This document shows, one piece after another, positions 11,336 to 22,802 of a stretch of 64,000 bases of DNA. Position 1 is the stretch's first letter, and each line of letters begins with the position of its first letter. The notes below the pieces were generated by a model that did not search any database, was not told the DNA's origin, and saw nothing but the letters and a program-made list of their open reading frames with translations. The DNA comes from Alisma plantago-aquatica (taxonomy: Eukaryota; Streptophyta; Magnoliopsida; Alismatales; Alismataceae). The stretch spans positions 964,500,281 through 964,564,280 of the forward strand of contig OY856412.1 in assembly GCA_963693085.1 (NCBI GenBank), given 5' to 3'. The position numbers were made by a program, and so were the translations under genes.

Positions 11336-12780
11336 GATGGTAGTATTCAAACCCTATGTGGGTTTTAGGTAGCATTTTTCATTATCCTGGAAGAGAAACT
11401 TGAAAGTAATGACTACCTAATGTGAAAGTAATCAAACTGGGATTGTAGTTATGTACTAGATACCACAAAAATTTGGGAAGGATTGGTAGTGGTTTCAACC
11501 ACACCCACATAGAGCCTAGTACTTAGAAGGTTATATTAGTGTTTGGGTGTGTATATCTCATATCCCTAGTTTGTTTGTTGTAAATCTATCTATGCCTTCT
11601 TTTGGTTGTGGATAGATATCATGGTATGTCAGAATCTTCATTTTGATATCCATTATGGACAACCTTAATGCAAAGGACATGAGACAGTTGAAGAGAGCAC
11701 CTGTTCTCATCAGGGTAAGTGTACAGAACAAATGAGAGTGTTGTATGCCCAAAAATATGCTTATGTATTTGATATAGCTATTTTTTAGGTGTTATGTAAA
11801 ATTCTATTGCAACCACACAAATCTCACTTAAACAAAGGAGCAATGAAGAAGCCAATGTAGTGTGTCAACAATCTATGTCAGTAGTATAGTTGGTCTAGAT
11901 CTGAGTTGTTGAGTTAAAGGTTTGTGAATTATTACCATGTAGAGGGGTATGAAGAAGTGATTATAGAGAGAAATAGGGTGTGCAACCCCAATCTTAGGGT
12001 TTGGCACACTTTATGGTTTTTTATTTCTCTTTGGTTGATGGAAGGTAATAACATGGAACAAGAAGTGTAGAAGAGGGTTTGGATAATTTGTGATAATTGC
12101 TTTTATGATTAAGTATAATGGTTTATTCCTCAAATTCACTATACCTAAATAATGACATGATATGAATGGAAATTACATAAATATGATTCACTAATTGGTA
12201 GGAGGGCATAGTAATTGATCCCTATTGGTTTGTCTAACTATTACCATCTTTCACAGGTAGCATGATGCATACATTCATTGGCTTGAAAGGTTAATTCCTA
12301 ACTATTGTCGCATTTTAGAAAGATAGTTAACATCAAGAGTTCACATCAAATTAGAGGGGTTGTATGACAAAATCTATATTCAATGCTAAAATGAATGTAT
12401 ACTAAGAATAATAGATAATGGCTTCAACGAACATTGCAAAACCTAAGGACTGAAATGAAAATTGTTTTTGGCTTTGTGAAATGCAAGTAGTATAAATGCA
12501 ATTGTTTCATGCAAAGATAACATGCTGAAATGAAAATGAGAATGTAAAATTAGATAGAGTGTGGGTGGAAAAGAGTAAGTATCCCAAACTGCCACCCTTA
12601 TCTTACAAATTTGTTGGTCTCCAGAAACATGTAACCCAAGATGGAGGGGAGAAATCCTCAACACTCATCTAGGTGGTCAGGACACTCAAAGAAGTTCCAG
12701 CTAAAAGGAATATGAAAAAGGACTAGAACCTTGAACATGAGATATCCATGGTGCAATATCTATCTTGCTGGTTGTGGCAG
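11336..12780. other. AT-rich interval, nothing recognised
   Basis: Only short ORFs of fewer than 75 codons without familiar motifs. No LTR ends, tandem repeats or RNA genes were seen. Confidence 0.4.
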
Positions 12781-13995
12781 CTCAAATGGACTTTGAGGAT
12801 TCTTGAATTGACACTTCTTTTCACCCTACAATCCATCCAATAAGATTCATTAATACTCCTCCATCAGTAGATAGTGTAGTAGCTATGGACATATCTACAA
12901 GAAGTGGCACAAAGTAGGAGTGGTGAATCTCTGGTGGCCTCATGATCTGCTCAACTATGAAGACTAGAGGCAGGCCACCTCTTTTGTGGCTAAGGTAGTA
13001 TGCAATAAATTTGAATCGTGTGATGCCAATAGTGATATATCAGGTGGAGGATATAGCTCTAAAGTCTTATCAGCACCTATATCTACATGTAAAAGATATG
13101 GTGATAACATAGGAGGGACTATCTAAATAGTAAAATCAGCTTGGTAAATATCTTTATGTAGCTTTGCATCTTCTTGGTTTATTGTCCAATCAACACCAAA
13201 TCCAATGGAAGTAGTGGGGTTCTTCACAATTTAAACATGTGAATCTAGGTCCTTCATATGGAACACACCCATAAATCTATGGGTTTCACATTGAATAAAC
13301 TTTGAGGAGGTAGAAAAATAAAGTGACAGTGGCATGTATACCTACTACTGGGACTACACCTCAACATTAGCTTCCATGTCATTATCATTCTCCTTTTGAT
13401 TAATTTTATATTTAATGTTTCAAATCTCCTAGCATTGAAAATGATGGATATAAGTGCATGTGTAAACCTATAGCTCCAGTTCTTCATTCTATGTAATTAC
13501 CAAAGTATCATGCATCTTTGTCTCTAGAATGACACAAATATCATCCATCGATCATGAATGTGGGCTGGTCCATCTTCCTTGGGGAGCTCTCTGATTATCT
13601 CCTAAGTGGCATGTTAGCTAAAAGAATTGTTATTTCAGCTAGGCAAGTTCTGCCTCTAACCTTTTGCCTCTGGTTGCTTCATCGGATAACATCTCTTGTT
13701 GATTATTTATCATTGCTTGGTGATTATATGCCATGTTTTGGAGATCACTCATCCTTTCATATTTTCCAAGTGAATTGTGATATGCATAGTAAGGCTCTTC
13801 ACCATAAAGCCCAAAACATTGATGATTGTAGTCTTCCTCTTTAGGATGATCATGCACACATCATGGTTCCTCATATTAGCCTACAGAGAATGGAGGATTA
13901 GAATTGGCAACATATCTACCCTGATAATACATGAAAATATGTTAGGTGATATTTTCTACAATATTGATTTAAACTATAGAGGAGAATCAAGGTAG
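12780..13995 (-). pseudogene. Decayed retroelement-like coding stretch (possible Gag-linker region)
   Basis: Two minus-strand stretches look coding. About 13639-13960 gives a Tyr/Asn/Gln/His-rich segment (HDHPKEEDYNHQCFGLYG, then MAYNHQAMINNQQEML) resembling the low-complexity linker between Gag and protease in plant Ty3/gypsy elements. About 12830-13025 gives YYLSHKRGGLPLVFIVEQIM. The LTR-like segment at 14640-15310 lies upstream in the same orientation, supporting an old minus-strand element. Assignment to a lineage is not possible by eye. Confidence 0.35.
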
Positions 13996-14639
13996 TTTAC
14001 CAATGTATGGTGGTAACAAAGACACACTTGAAATTTCTTGAGTTGAAGTACTGCCCACTTCATATGATTTGAATGCTTGAAAATACAAAATTTAATTATT
14101 CGAGTTAGAAAGAAAATGACCCATTGAATGTTGTAACAATTTTTTTAAAAGAATGGAAAATGAGAAACTATAAAAATATAAAAGAGAATAACAACAAAAA
14201 ACCTATGATGGTTAAAATAAACTTTAGAACCAAACTACAAATGAAAAATTAAAAAGGAAAACTAAAAGTAACAAAAACAAACTAATAAATTATCAAACAA
14301 AACAATTGATGTGATAAAACTAAAATTCATGTTATCCCATATATCAATGCCAAAAATTGATGTGGTACTTTTGTACCATAAATATTGTCAGAGATGTAAA
14401 ATCTCTAGTTTTTTTACCAAAACAATAGCACATAAAAACCACTTGCAAGCGGATGCGTATTATCAATATAGTTTAGGATCAAACCTAAATACAAATTTTC
14501 AAAAGCAAATAAACTTTGTAGCATAATTAAGAAAAAATGATTAATAAGGACACATGGATGATTTCTAGTTAACTAACTAAATTAATAAAGTAAGAAATGA
14601 AATCAAAAAATGAGAAAAAATAATTTTTAACAATGATAA
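13996..14639. other. AT-rich interval between the coding trace and the LTR-like segment
   Basis: Very A-rich on the plus strand with homopolymer runs. If the minus-strand element is real, this would be its untranslated leader. No primer site was recognised in it. Confidence 0.3.
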
Positions 14640-15310
14640 AATCACCAAGGCGATGGGTTTCACTATGATTGTCTATTTATCCTCTCTCTTGCATTGCATT
14701 ATTCACTTACATGATTATTAGCTTGAGGCCAAGTAAATTTCATATCCTTTTGGAGTATGAAATTTACAAGGAGGAGATATCTATGTAGGGTTGGGATCTC
14801 GTTACCTACGGATCTCGAATCTGTCACCTCGAAGAATACCCTTCAAGGATCATATTTGGGGTGTGATAAAGATTAATTGGTATCTAAATACTAAATTTCA
14901 ATGTATTTATACCTAGAATATCAATAGACATGCATGACAAATGGGTAATTTATAAAACATGCATTAAACAATAAAACAAAAATTTAATAGTTCAAGTAAA
15001 CATTTATTCACAAGGCTAGATTATAGTGAAAATAGTGGGGCTAGCCTCGTATCCTAGCAAAAAATCTACTCTTTATTCATGTTCATGATATAATACAAAA
15101 GTGTGAATAATAATAGCTCATGAAGAATATAGTGGCATGGAACAGAGTATCCATGGTCTTCTTCACCGCTCCCCACATAACGGTTGAAATCTTCAACCAC
15201 GATCCCAAACTAAGTGTCTCTCTATGTCAAGACATCAACTTTCATCTTCGACTCTCCCCAAGGGCGGTTAGGGTTATATATTGGAGAGATAGGTCATGAA
15301 CCCCTATTTT
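14640..15310 (-). repeat. LTR-like regulatory segment of an old minus-strand element
   Basis: On the minus strand this stretch reads like a plant gypsy LTR. It has a TATA-like TATATAA (plus 15274-15280), GC-rich leader sequence with GATTTCAACCG and GGGGAGCGGTGAAGAAG, then an AT-rich part with AATAAA-like signals, and a final section with GGTGACAGATTCGAGATCC and GGGATCCCAACCC phrases. The ends and a partner LTR were not found, so boundaries are approximate. Confidence 0.35.
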
Positions 15311-16578
15311 GGATGTCCCTTAAGTGTTTTTTATAGCATACCTGGGCTTTTACTTTGATCTTTCATCATCTAATGCATGTGGGAATTTTGTTGATATTTA
15401 CGACATAAGGGAGTCAAACGATTACAAGTCTAGTCATCCAACTGGAAGTGATTATTGCATATACTCCTTCTTTATGTTATTGAAATTTGCATCCAAGGTA
15501 TTTTGAATCACTCAATTGTTACTTCATATGTGAAATATAGAGGAATTTTCTTGACTATCTATACTTTAATGATATTCACTCCAAAGTCAAAGTTAGGGAG
15601 CGAGGATATGCAACCCTTTATCATTTTTTGGCTTTTCATAGATATGGAATTATATCTCTCTTATACTTGTATCAACCTACAAATAAAATACAAAAAGTGT
15701 ATTAAATACCAAACAAGTTTCATAAACTACTAGCAAACTAAAATAAGCAAAACCATGAGTAAAATACAATTTAAAACTTGCAAAAAATAAATACAAAATG
15801 CAACTAAAATTAGGTTGAATAGATATTTATCAAGAAGCATCTCCATCATCCATTAGAATTTAGATCCTAGGTTCAATCTACTCATTTTTTTCAAAATAGA
15901 CTTCTTGCAATGTCTAAGAAAAATACATCTTACTTTCCCTTTTTCCTAGTCATTTTTTGGCTTTCCCATCTAGCCATCTACCTCACTCTAAAACTCATGT
16001 TACCATTCCCTTTATTTATCCCTTTTTTAATTTCACTGGTTATCCTCCCCCTTTTCTTATTTTTCTCCATGTGTCTGAAGTTAAGGCGCTAGATTTATAT
16101 ATTGTAGAAACAACAACCCTAGAGTAGAAAGTAACCCTTACATGTGTGGATACTAAGGCCTAAGCCTGCTACACTCACTCCCTATACTCTCTAGTGATAA
16201 TAAGGAGTGTATTAGGGATGTTGCATGTGTTTTTTGGGTGCATTTGACCTCATTTGTATCCAATGATGTTAACACTGCTTCTCCTTCCAATGAGTGGAGG
16301 TCATACATGAAGTATGGTTGGTTATCTTGGATCCATCAAAAACCTCTCCACAATTGTCTAACCCCACCATCCAAAGAAATATGATAAATTGGTGTGATCA
16401 ACCACCTTCTGTAAGAACATGGCCATTGAAGGAAAAATTAGTGAGAGCATCAACTTCGACCACATCTTTACAAAAAATTAGACGCAAACCCATTCCAACA
16501 ACTAGATTGATCATTGATCATCAATGTTCTAAGCTATATTGGAAGTAGAGACCTTGGTAGCATTTATCTATTTATTTG
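15311..16578. other. AT-rich interval, nothing recognised
   Basis: Contains a pyrimidine-rich ORF (15910-16092) that translates to a hydrophobic Leu/Phe/Ile stretch, best explained by base composition, and an 84-codon plus-strand ORF (16294-16548) with no familiar motif. Confidence 0.35.
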
Positions 16579-16909
16579 TAGTCAAATGAGTCCAAATTTC
16601 CATCTTTATGGAGTTTAGAAAATGTGTTTTTCATTTATGTGGTCTCAACAGATGCTATGGGAAATTCATTGTTGAGTGACGCTTCCTGCGGGGATCAAAC
16701 CCGTGATCCTTTGTGAGGGGGTCGTGTTGTGACTAGATGGTTTGTCGCTCATCGAAAGTCTTAATAACTCACTCCCTCTTTCATTATTACCTATAAATAG
16801 TGATTTTGCAGTCTCTCCCAATAAATAATATTTGCATTTTTAGTCAAATGAGTCTAAATTTCCATCTTTATGGAGTTTAGAAAATGTGTTTCTCATTTAT
16901 GTGGTCTCA
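16579..16909. repeat. 69-bp direct repeat (16579-16647 and 16841-16909) around a 193-bp insert
   Basis: Both copies start TAGTCAAATGAGTC and end GTGGTCTCA and differ at two positions (C/T each). The 193-bp spacer contains a tRNA-like T-arm. The repeats are too long to be a normal SINE target duplication and lack TG...CA ends, so a tandem duplication carrying the insert is more likely. Confidence 0.8.
16648..16840 (-). mobile_element. tRNA-derived (SINE-like) fragment
   Basis: On the minus strand the segment contains ACGGGTTTGATCCCCGC, which folds as a T-arm (CGGG stem, seven-base loop, CCCG) and matches a pol III B box (GGTTTGATCC, plus 16692-16701). An A box upstream is weak at best. No oligo-A or T tail is obvious. 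It could be a tRNA pseudogene or a piece of a tRNA-derived SINE. Confidence 0.4.
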
Positions 16910-17049
16910 GATTTTGTTTGAATTGTCAAGTTCAAGCTTCATGTATTTATGTTATAGACACGTGTCACAATATATAAAAAATGAATATTATTAAACATCA
17001 ATTCACTCCATAAAAGATCTCTTCTTTAAATTATTCATCAGCCATTTTA

Positions 17050-18159
17050 TATGAAATTTTAGTCCATCCTTATCCAATCAAGAAACAAAATAATATTCCC
17101 ATTTATGGAAGGTACAAGTAGTACTCTTCTAACTCTACTACAAGCCTACATGGTAAGGATAAACTCCAGGTGCCAAAAATAGTGGAAGAAACTTTCTTTA
17201 TTTACAAATGTATGGATCCACCTCTCCCTTGTTTAAAGGGATACTCTTTTTTTTAAGACTTGCATATTTGAATATATGTGAGATCCACATCTGGTATCTA
17301 ATACTGATGAAGAATTAGATAAATTTATTTATATAACATATATACCTAAATTGTAGATCTTAATATGCTACATCTTGTTCTTTTGTTCACCTAGGTAGAA
17401 AGGGAACATTATTTTTCAATGTCCAACATGGTGAAAAAGGTGACAATTGCCTTCTTTACTGCTCCTAGTTTTGTTTTAGGTGCATAAAACTTATATTTTT
17501 AGCTAGCTACAGAACCTATCTTTCCTTTGCCTTTTCCCTTGTACTTTCTTTTTCATTTGTTGACCAAAACACAAGACTTTGCTTGTATTTTTCATTTCAG
17601 CCTTAATTGTTCTCAATACGCCAAGAAACTCTGCCAACGGTTTGAAAAAAAAATGTTCATGTTGTATTTCATGAAACAATGTCTATGATTTTGGAAATGA
17701 TCACAAGATCACATACATGGAAAACTCTTGCTCCAAATGAAGTCCCTCTTTTTCTAAGATTTTCAAGTATCGAATCAACTTGTGCACATGAAGCCCAATG
17801 AGATAACTTTCTTCCTTGTTGCACTTAAACAATGCCTTGGTTATCATGCCTCCCATTCCTTGATTATTCTTGGACTATTTTCCTAAGATGTGTGACCATA
17901 TATAGAAATCCTATATTCTCATGTTTCTTCTTATCATGATCCATGGAGCACAACATTGGTCACTTGGTGTCTATGGTGTCATCAACATGCTTATGATAAG
18001 CTTCTTTTTCCACCCTAAGTGCATTTGGAGCTAATTATATGGTAATTGTGGATCCAGGACATAGATCTTGTGCTCATCTATTAGAAAATTTCTCAAAGTC
18101 ATCTACCAATAAAGGAAGTTATCCCCTTCAATTGTTTCCTTCTCTAAGGTTGATTGCAT
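17050..18159 (-). pseudogene. Ty1/copia Gag and protease remnant
   Basis: Minus strand, several frameshifts and stops. It starts at an ATG at 18157-18159 with the copia Gag N-terminus (IEGDNFLYW, MTLRNFLIDEHKIYVLD). The middle of Gag follows (EAYHKHVDDTIDT, HENIGFLYMVTHLRKIVQE), then LKILEKEGLHLEQEFSMYVIL and a degenerate zinc knuckle near 17400. The protease motif is at 17278-17304 (SVLDTRCGSHIYSN, matching the copia LDTGCGSHI active site), and the remnant ends near NGNIILFLD. This is the order of copia Gag-PR. Integrase and RT, which should follow at lower coordinates, were not found, so the copy is truncated or decayed beyond recognition. Confidence 0.75.
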
Positions 18160-18676
18160 TGCAAATGTAGTTGTCGTCGTCTACCATTTAAACTACAAGA
18201 AACATTTTTACAAGTAATAATTTTGATATGAAAAAAAATCCTTTATTTAAAATACCACCAACAATTTTATCTCAAATATATCCCTCACTATTGATTCTGA
18301 AGATGATGTCAACCAATCTTCTAGTGGGTAAATATCTATTCATAAAAGTCATGACTCGGCTTTGGATGATCACCCACAACCTAACTATTGAGGATGGAAT
18401 GGACATATGGATGCAAAACTCTTTTTAGTAAACCATCTATACGACTCTAGGTTCTTGATCATATTAAGATCAGCTAGTTAAGTCCAATTCAAAGACCAAT
18501 GGAATTGATGATGTGCCCTACCTACAAGAACCACTTATACATAATCACACTTCCCCAAAATCGACATCACACAACACTTTGGCATTCCCAAGTGTATTTG
18601 AATAAGGTTTCCAGATGTGTTGCACCATGGAAGTAATATTACACTTGTTATTTTATTTGAGGGTTCTCTCTCAATT
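18160..18676. other. AT-rich interval upstream of the copia remnant
   Basis: Would be leader or LTR of the minus-strand copia remnant, but no primer site and no TG...CA ends were seen. Confidence 0.3.

Positions 18677-18737
<61 letters not shown>
18677..18737. repeat. Compound microsatellite (TC)12 followed by (TA)18
   Basis: 24 bases of TC repeats run straight into about 37 bases of TA repeats. Likely polymorphic. A shorter TA/TACA-rich patch lies at about 19250-19310. Confidence 0.97.
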
Positions 18738-18739
<2 letters not shown>

Positions 18740-21013
18740 AAAAATTGGATACTTATAATATGTATTATATACATAATCCACAATTAAACAAGAATTTTTT
18801 ATTTCTATACTAATGTAATCATTTGAAGCCATAAGGAATTATCGTCAACCTAGGTCTTTTTGCATCATCAACCAATGAACTTCCGCTTAAACTTGCATGA
18901 GTCCTACATCATAATGAAGGATCCATTGACGCTCCTTGTAGTTGAATCTTCAAGGTTGTCTCATCATTCTAAGTCCTTAGAAACTAATTTTGTTCTGAGA
19001 TAATATAACATATTATGTAAAAAAAACCTCAAATTGCATTTAAGGGGAATTATGAGGAAACAAAAACAATTACATATGGAGACAAAATGATAAGTCTCAT
19101 CATGCAAACTTAACAATTTGACAAAATTCAATCACTATGCATAACATGTATACACAAAGTATGGTCTTTTTCAATAACCATGCAAACATCCACCGAACAA
19201 AACATCATTGAAGGCGACATGTTTTATATGTATATCATATAAATGCATCATGCAAGGTTATACATATACATATATATAGATATAAGTATATATACATACA
19301 TATATAAAGAATACATTTTTTATGGTAAATGAAGAAGGCGATTCTCTATGCACCTTAGTGGGATACCACTTCATTTCTGGCATTACAAGCATCAAGTGTA
19401 ACCCTAAATAGTGACATGATGAATGTCAACAACAAGAAGAAGGAACACGACCCTACTAAATTTCCTATGATGAACACATAGTAGATGCATACAGTCATAG
19501 ACCCTGAAGGAGATGAGATCATTATACACTTACCATATCCAAAAAGTGATCATCACTATGATATGGAAGTGCCAACTATAGAAGTTCAGAATGATCCTGT
19601 ATTTCTAGAGAAAAGCCAAGAAAAACTCTTCCCACTTCTAAAAGGAAAATAAACAAAGATGTTTAATGTACATATGGTAAGATGAAGTTGGGACCATACC
19701 AAACACGCAGTCAAGCCAAAAAAGCTTAAGGTTGTGCAAACTTGCACTGACAATGATGACATGTATAACAATGAGGGTAGTAGTTAGACTTTCATGAAGA
19801 GAAAAAAGCTTAGATTTCAATGGTTTTATAATTAGCTAAAACTGACATCCAAGAAGAAAATAGCTTGCCTATGTCTATGTAGCATTTGCAATGTCATTAA
19901 GATTTTAACCTAACAATTTTGAAACAACTTCATACAGATGATCTATTGTATCTTATAACACAACTTTAAGCAGCTAATAGTTGGCATTTATTGTATTTAT
20001 GTAACATATTGCATGTTATGATATTATTATTGTTCTCAATGTAAGATATGTAAGGGCAATCATGTCTGTTCATGTACACTTTCTCTCTTGATTTTACAAG
20101 TTTGGAGCAAGTTAATGAATGAATTCTAGTGCCTTGTCAAAAAAATTGCATCTTAATATTGGATATTTCCTAAAAATATTTTTGACATCCATGGAAATAA
20201 AATAGGGTACAAAGGGGCAACACCTCTACGTAGGGATCCTTGTACCTAATTATGGGTGGGGTCGAGGGGATTCCGCCCCTTTTCGGGCCTTAGGTTTTAC
20301 CCAAATCCACTTTCGTGCACTAGGAGAAGTCATATTTTTTCATAGTTGACCCCATCCACCATATTAAAAATACAAATTATGAAGTATGTTGAATTAATCA
20401 AATATGCATATCAATAGTTTTTTTACATCATGTAAAACTTGAAAATTAGTGTAAAACTTCTTTGATAATTCTATTTAAATCCAAATACACATTAATTGAT
20501 GTGACTCTAATACTACTATTGGGTTTATTGAAGACAAGTAGAACAAAAGCAATAGAATTTTTGTGTAAACTCATGAGCTGATCTCATCAACAATAATTTA
20601 TATGGAAAGAGGGACACCCGGTAAACTTTATCACATAGTAGACTTAATGATGATTCTTGCATAATGATGTGTCTCTCTTGCAACAATGCACAAATAGTGA
20701 ATGATGACATCCTTATAATGTCTTTGTCTGACTGGTATCTCTACATAGACACCTAAAAATGGGGAGCACCATGTCACACTTATTGATCTAGTAGGAAGGA
20801 GCACTCTGTCTTGGAAATGTGACATTGTACCCTCTCTCCTCTCTCTTGTGGATAATGATGACTATAATTTGTCATGTATAAATATGTTTGAATCAGAACC
20901 TAGTTATCATACCCATATAAATTAGGATGAGTTTTTCAATAAGAAATCAGGTAACAAAGACCGAAAAATATGGATTTATGTGGCCTCTTATGTAATTCAT
21001 AGTCAATAGAATG
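18738..21013 (+). other. AT-rich interval with one coding-like trace
   Basis: About 19480-19815 on the plus strand translates to a protein-like stretch with few stops (for example EIIIHLPYPKSDHHYDME and EKSQEKLFPLLKGK), followed by AT-rich sequence ending near TTGTCAAAAAAATTG at 20135-20150. This could be a decayed retroposed copy; the family is not recognised. A GC-rich patch with imperfect hairpins lies at 20205-20330. Otherwise nothing is seen up to the Athila-like LTR. Confidence 0.3.
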
Positions 21014-21018
21014 GTGTG
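21014..21018. repeat. Left target-site duplication of the Athila-like element (GTGTG)
   Basis: Five bases left of the LTR start. The right flank (61357-61361) is GCGCG. The two differ only by C-to-T changes at CpG sites, as expected from decay of methylated cytosines. Confidence 0.6.
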
Positions 21019-22554
21019 TGATAATATCTCATTTTATGCACTTTTTGCATATGATTTATGCTTCTTTTAGCATACCTTTTATAAACTTTTTCTACTTATT
21101 TTAGTACTTTATGTCAAAAATCTCAATTGCACACATCTTTCACCTTTGTAGGGTCATGCCAAGACATGGTCGCGGTTAACACCACGACCGCGGCTTTATC
21201 GTCCACTAAAGACCATACTGCGGTCGATGCCCCTATCACCGTCACTTCGCACTGCGACCGCGACCGCGACCACCCACTCGCACACGCTGCGCGACCAAAG
21301 TACTACCACGATCGAGACTTCCCCTCGACCATGACATACAGCCTTCACACTATCACTACAGTGGGAGTCTCGACAGAGATCAAGCTGAGGCCTAGGTCAT
21401 GCCTCGACCGAGGCCCTACCGCAAGCGCAACCTAGATGGTTAATTCGATGGAGAGCACCTATAAATAAACCACCCACCTCGACTTGACATATCATCAGAT
21501 CATCAAGGACCAGGAAGTGCTGCCAAATTCCAGAATCACTCACACCCATCAGTGTTAGACCTCTAAAAATGAAAGTCAGAGGAGAGAGAAAATTGCTCAC
21601 CCTCTTCTTTGAAGAAGAAGCCACCTCCACATCACTGACTCCAGATCTAGATTTAAAGAAGTAGAGTGGTGTATCGCCATCTTCTCTCTCCATCTAGATC
21701 TATCATCTTCATCACTTTGTACCCTCCCTCTTCATGGTTATTGATGTATATATCATTTTGTGACACTATTATGATGCTCGTTAACATGTGTGGATAAACA
21801 CTTAACTTGGGTTGGGAGTATCTGCTAAGGCTCTCCTAACATGTATATTCTCTCTCCCTTTTGAATGGATATATTCTCTTATCAAGATTATCTCCATGCA
21901 CCTATTTTAATGCTTCACTTGTATGCTTAGCTACCATCTTGTGATGTTTGATTATTGGTACCTTGAAAGAATAGTATCACCTTATCTTGTGTTATGGAGT
22001 ATATGAGAGCATGAAAGTGTTAGAATGCTAAAGCTAATGGTCATATGTTTTGCTTAGTGGTTTTTCGGATGTCATCTCGAGAGAGAAACTGCCTTAGAAC
22101 CTAGATCATCCTTATCTCAAGAGAGGAGGGAATAGACGCTTAGATGATCATTTGTAATCTTTATAGGAGTATATGAGAGGATGGGTGAGAATTGCATGTT
22201 GATTAGAAGCCTTTGTAGGTGAAACCCAATCCAAGTTTCCTTCCACATCTTTGATTTTTACCATTTGTTATCGATTGCCTTTTACCTTTATAATCTTTCT
22301 TTTACTTTTTTCTATTTTGGATGGAGCACCATAGTTCCTTAGGAAATACTCCTTTTAACCACATGTTCGCTTGGAGTATAAGAGTGTGAGACTCTACGTA
22401 CTTAGCACTTACCAACCGTGTCCCTATGGTATGACCCCGAATACTACATCGGTCCCCATATAATAGTTTTGGGGGCTTGAGTGTCGGGTTATAATCTCAA
22501 AAGTCTGACTACTCTGGATCTTCTCTATTTTGGATGTGCGATTTAGGCCGGTCA
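21019..22554 (+). repeat. 5' LTR of the Athila-like element (1536 bp)
   Basis: Begins TGATAATATCTC and ends GGCCGGTCA, and matches 59824-61356 along its full length. It contains a GC-rich cluster of GCGACC/GGTCGCGG motifs at 21165-21425, including GCGACC three times in a row, and then a TATA box. The ORFs inside are shadows. Confidence 0.92.
21460..21467 (+). promoter_or_regulatory. LTR TATA box
   Basis: TATAAATA directly downstream of the GC-rich motif cluster. The same box occurs at 60259-60266 in the 3' LTR, within a conserved block. Start of genomic RNA is expected about 30 bases downstream. Confidence 0.65.
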
Positions 22555-22560
22555 ACTTTT

Positions 22561-22578
22561 TGGCATCGTTGTCGGGAT
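22561..22578 (+). promoter_or_regulatory. Primer-binding site, tRNA-Asp type (Athila)
   Basis: TGGCATCGTTGTCGGGAT lies 6 bases after the LTR. The Athila consensus is TGGCGCCGTTGCCGGGGA. The differences are G-to-A or C-to-T transitions. Confidence 0.85.
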
Positions 22579-22802
22579 AAGACAAAATGGCTCTATTAAG
22601 AACTCGAGTCCACTCACTATACTCCTGTGCCTCAAGCTGAGCGATAAGCTTGACTGCACAGAAACTTTAAATCTGCTACCCTACGATTACATTGAATAGT
22701 TCATTTTAACATGTCCAATTTCCTAACTTTACTGTGTGGTCTATTCAGGAAACCCAGAGGGAAGCAGATCTATTCAATTTTTCACCTTAACCTCAAGTCA
22801 CC

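Noticed and set aside
8164..12700. Endogenous pararetrovirus fragment
   Set aside because: No movement-protein, coat zinc-finger or pararetroviral RT motif could be read on either strand.
16681..16760. Functional tRNA gene
   Set aside because: Only the T-arm is convincing; no acceptor stem or anticodon arm could be paired.
21019..22554. 21019-22554 and 59824-61356 as two solo LTRs or separate elements
   Set aside because: The left copy is followed by an Athila primer site and gag-pol, the right copy is preceded by a matching polypurine tract, and flanking pentamers agree apart from CpG decay.
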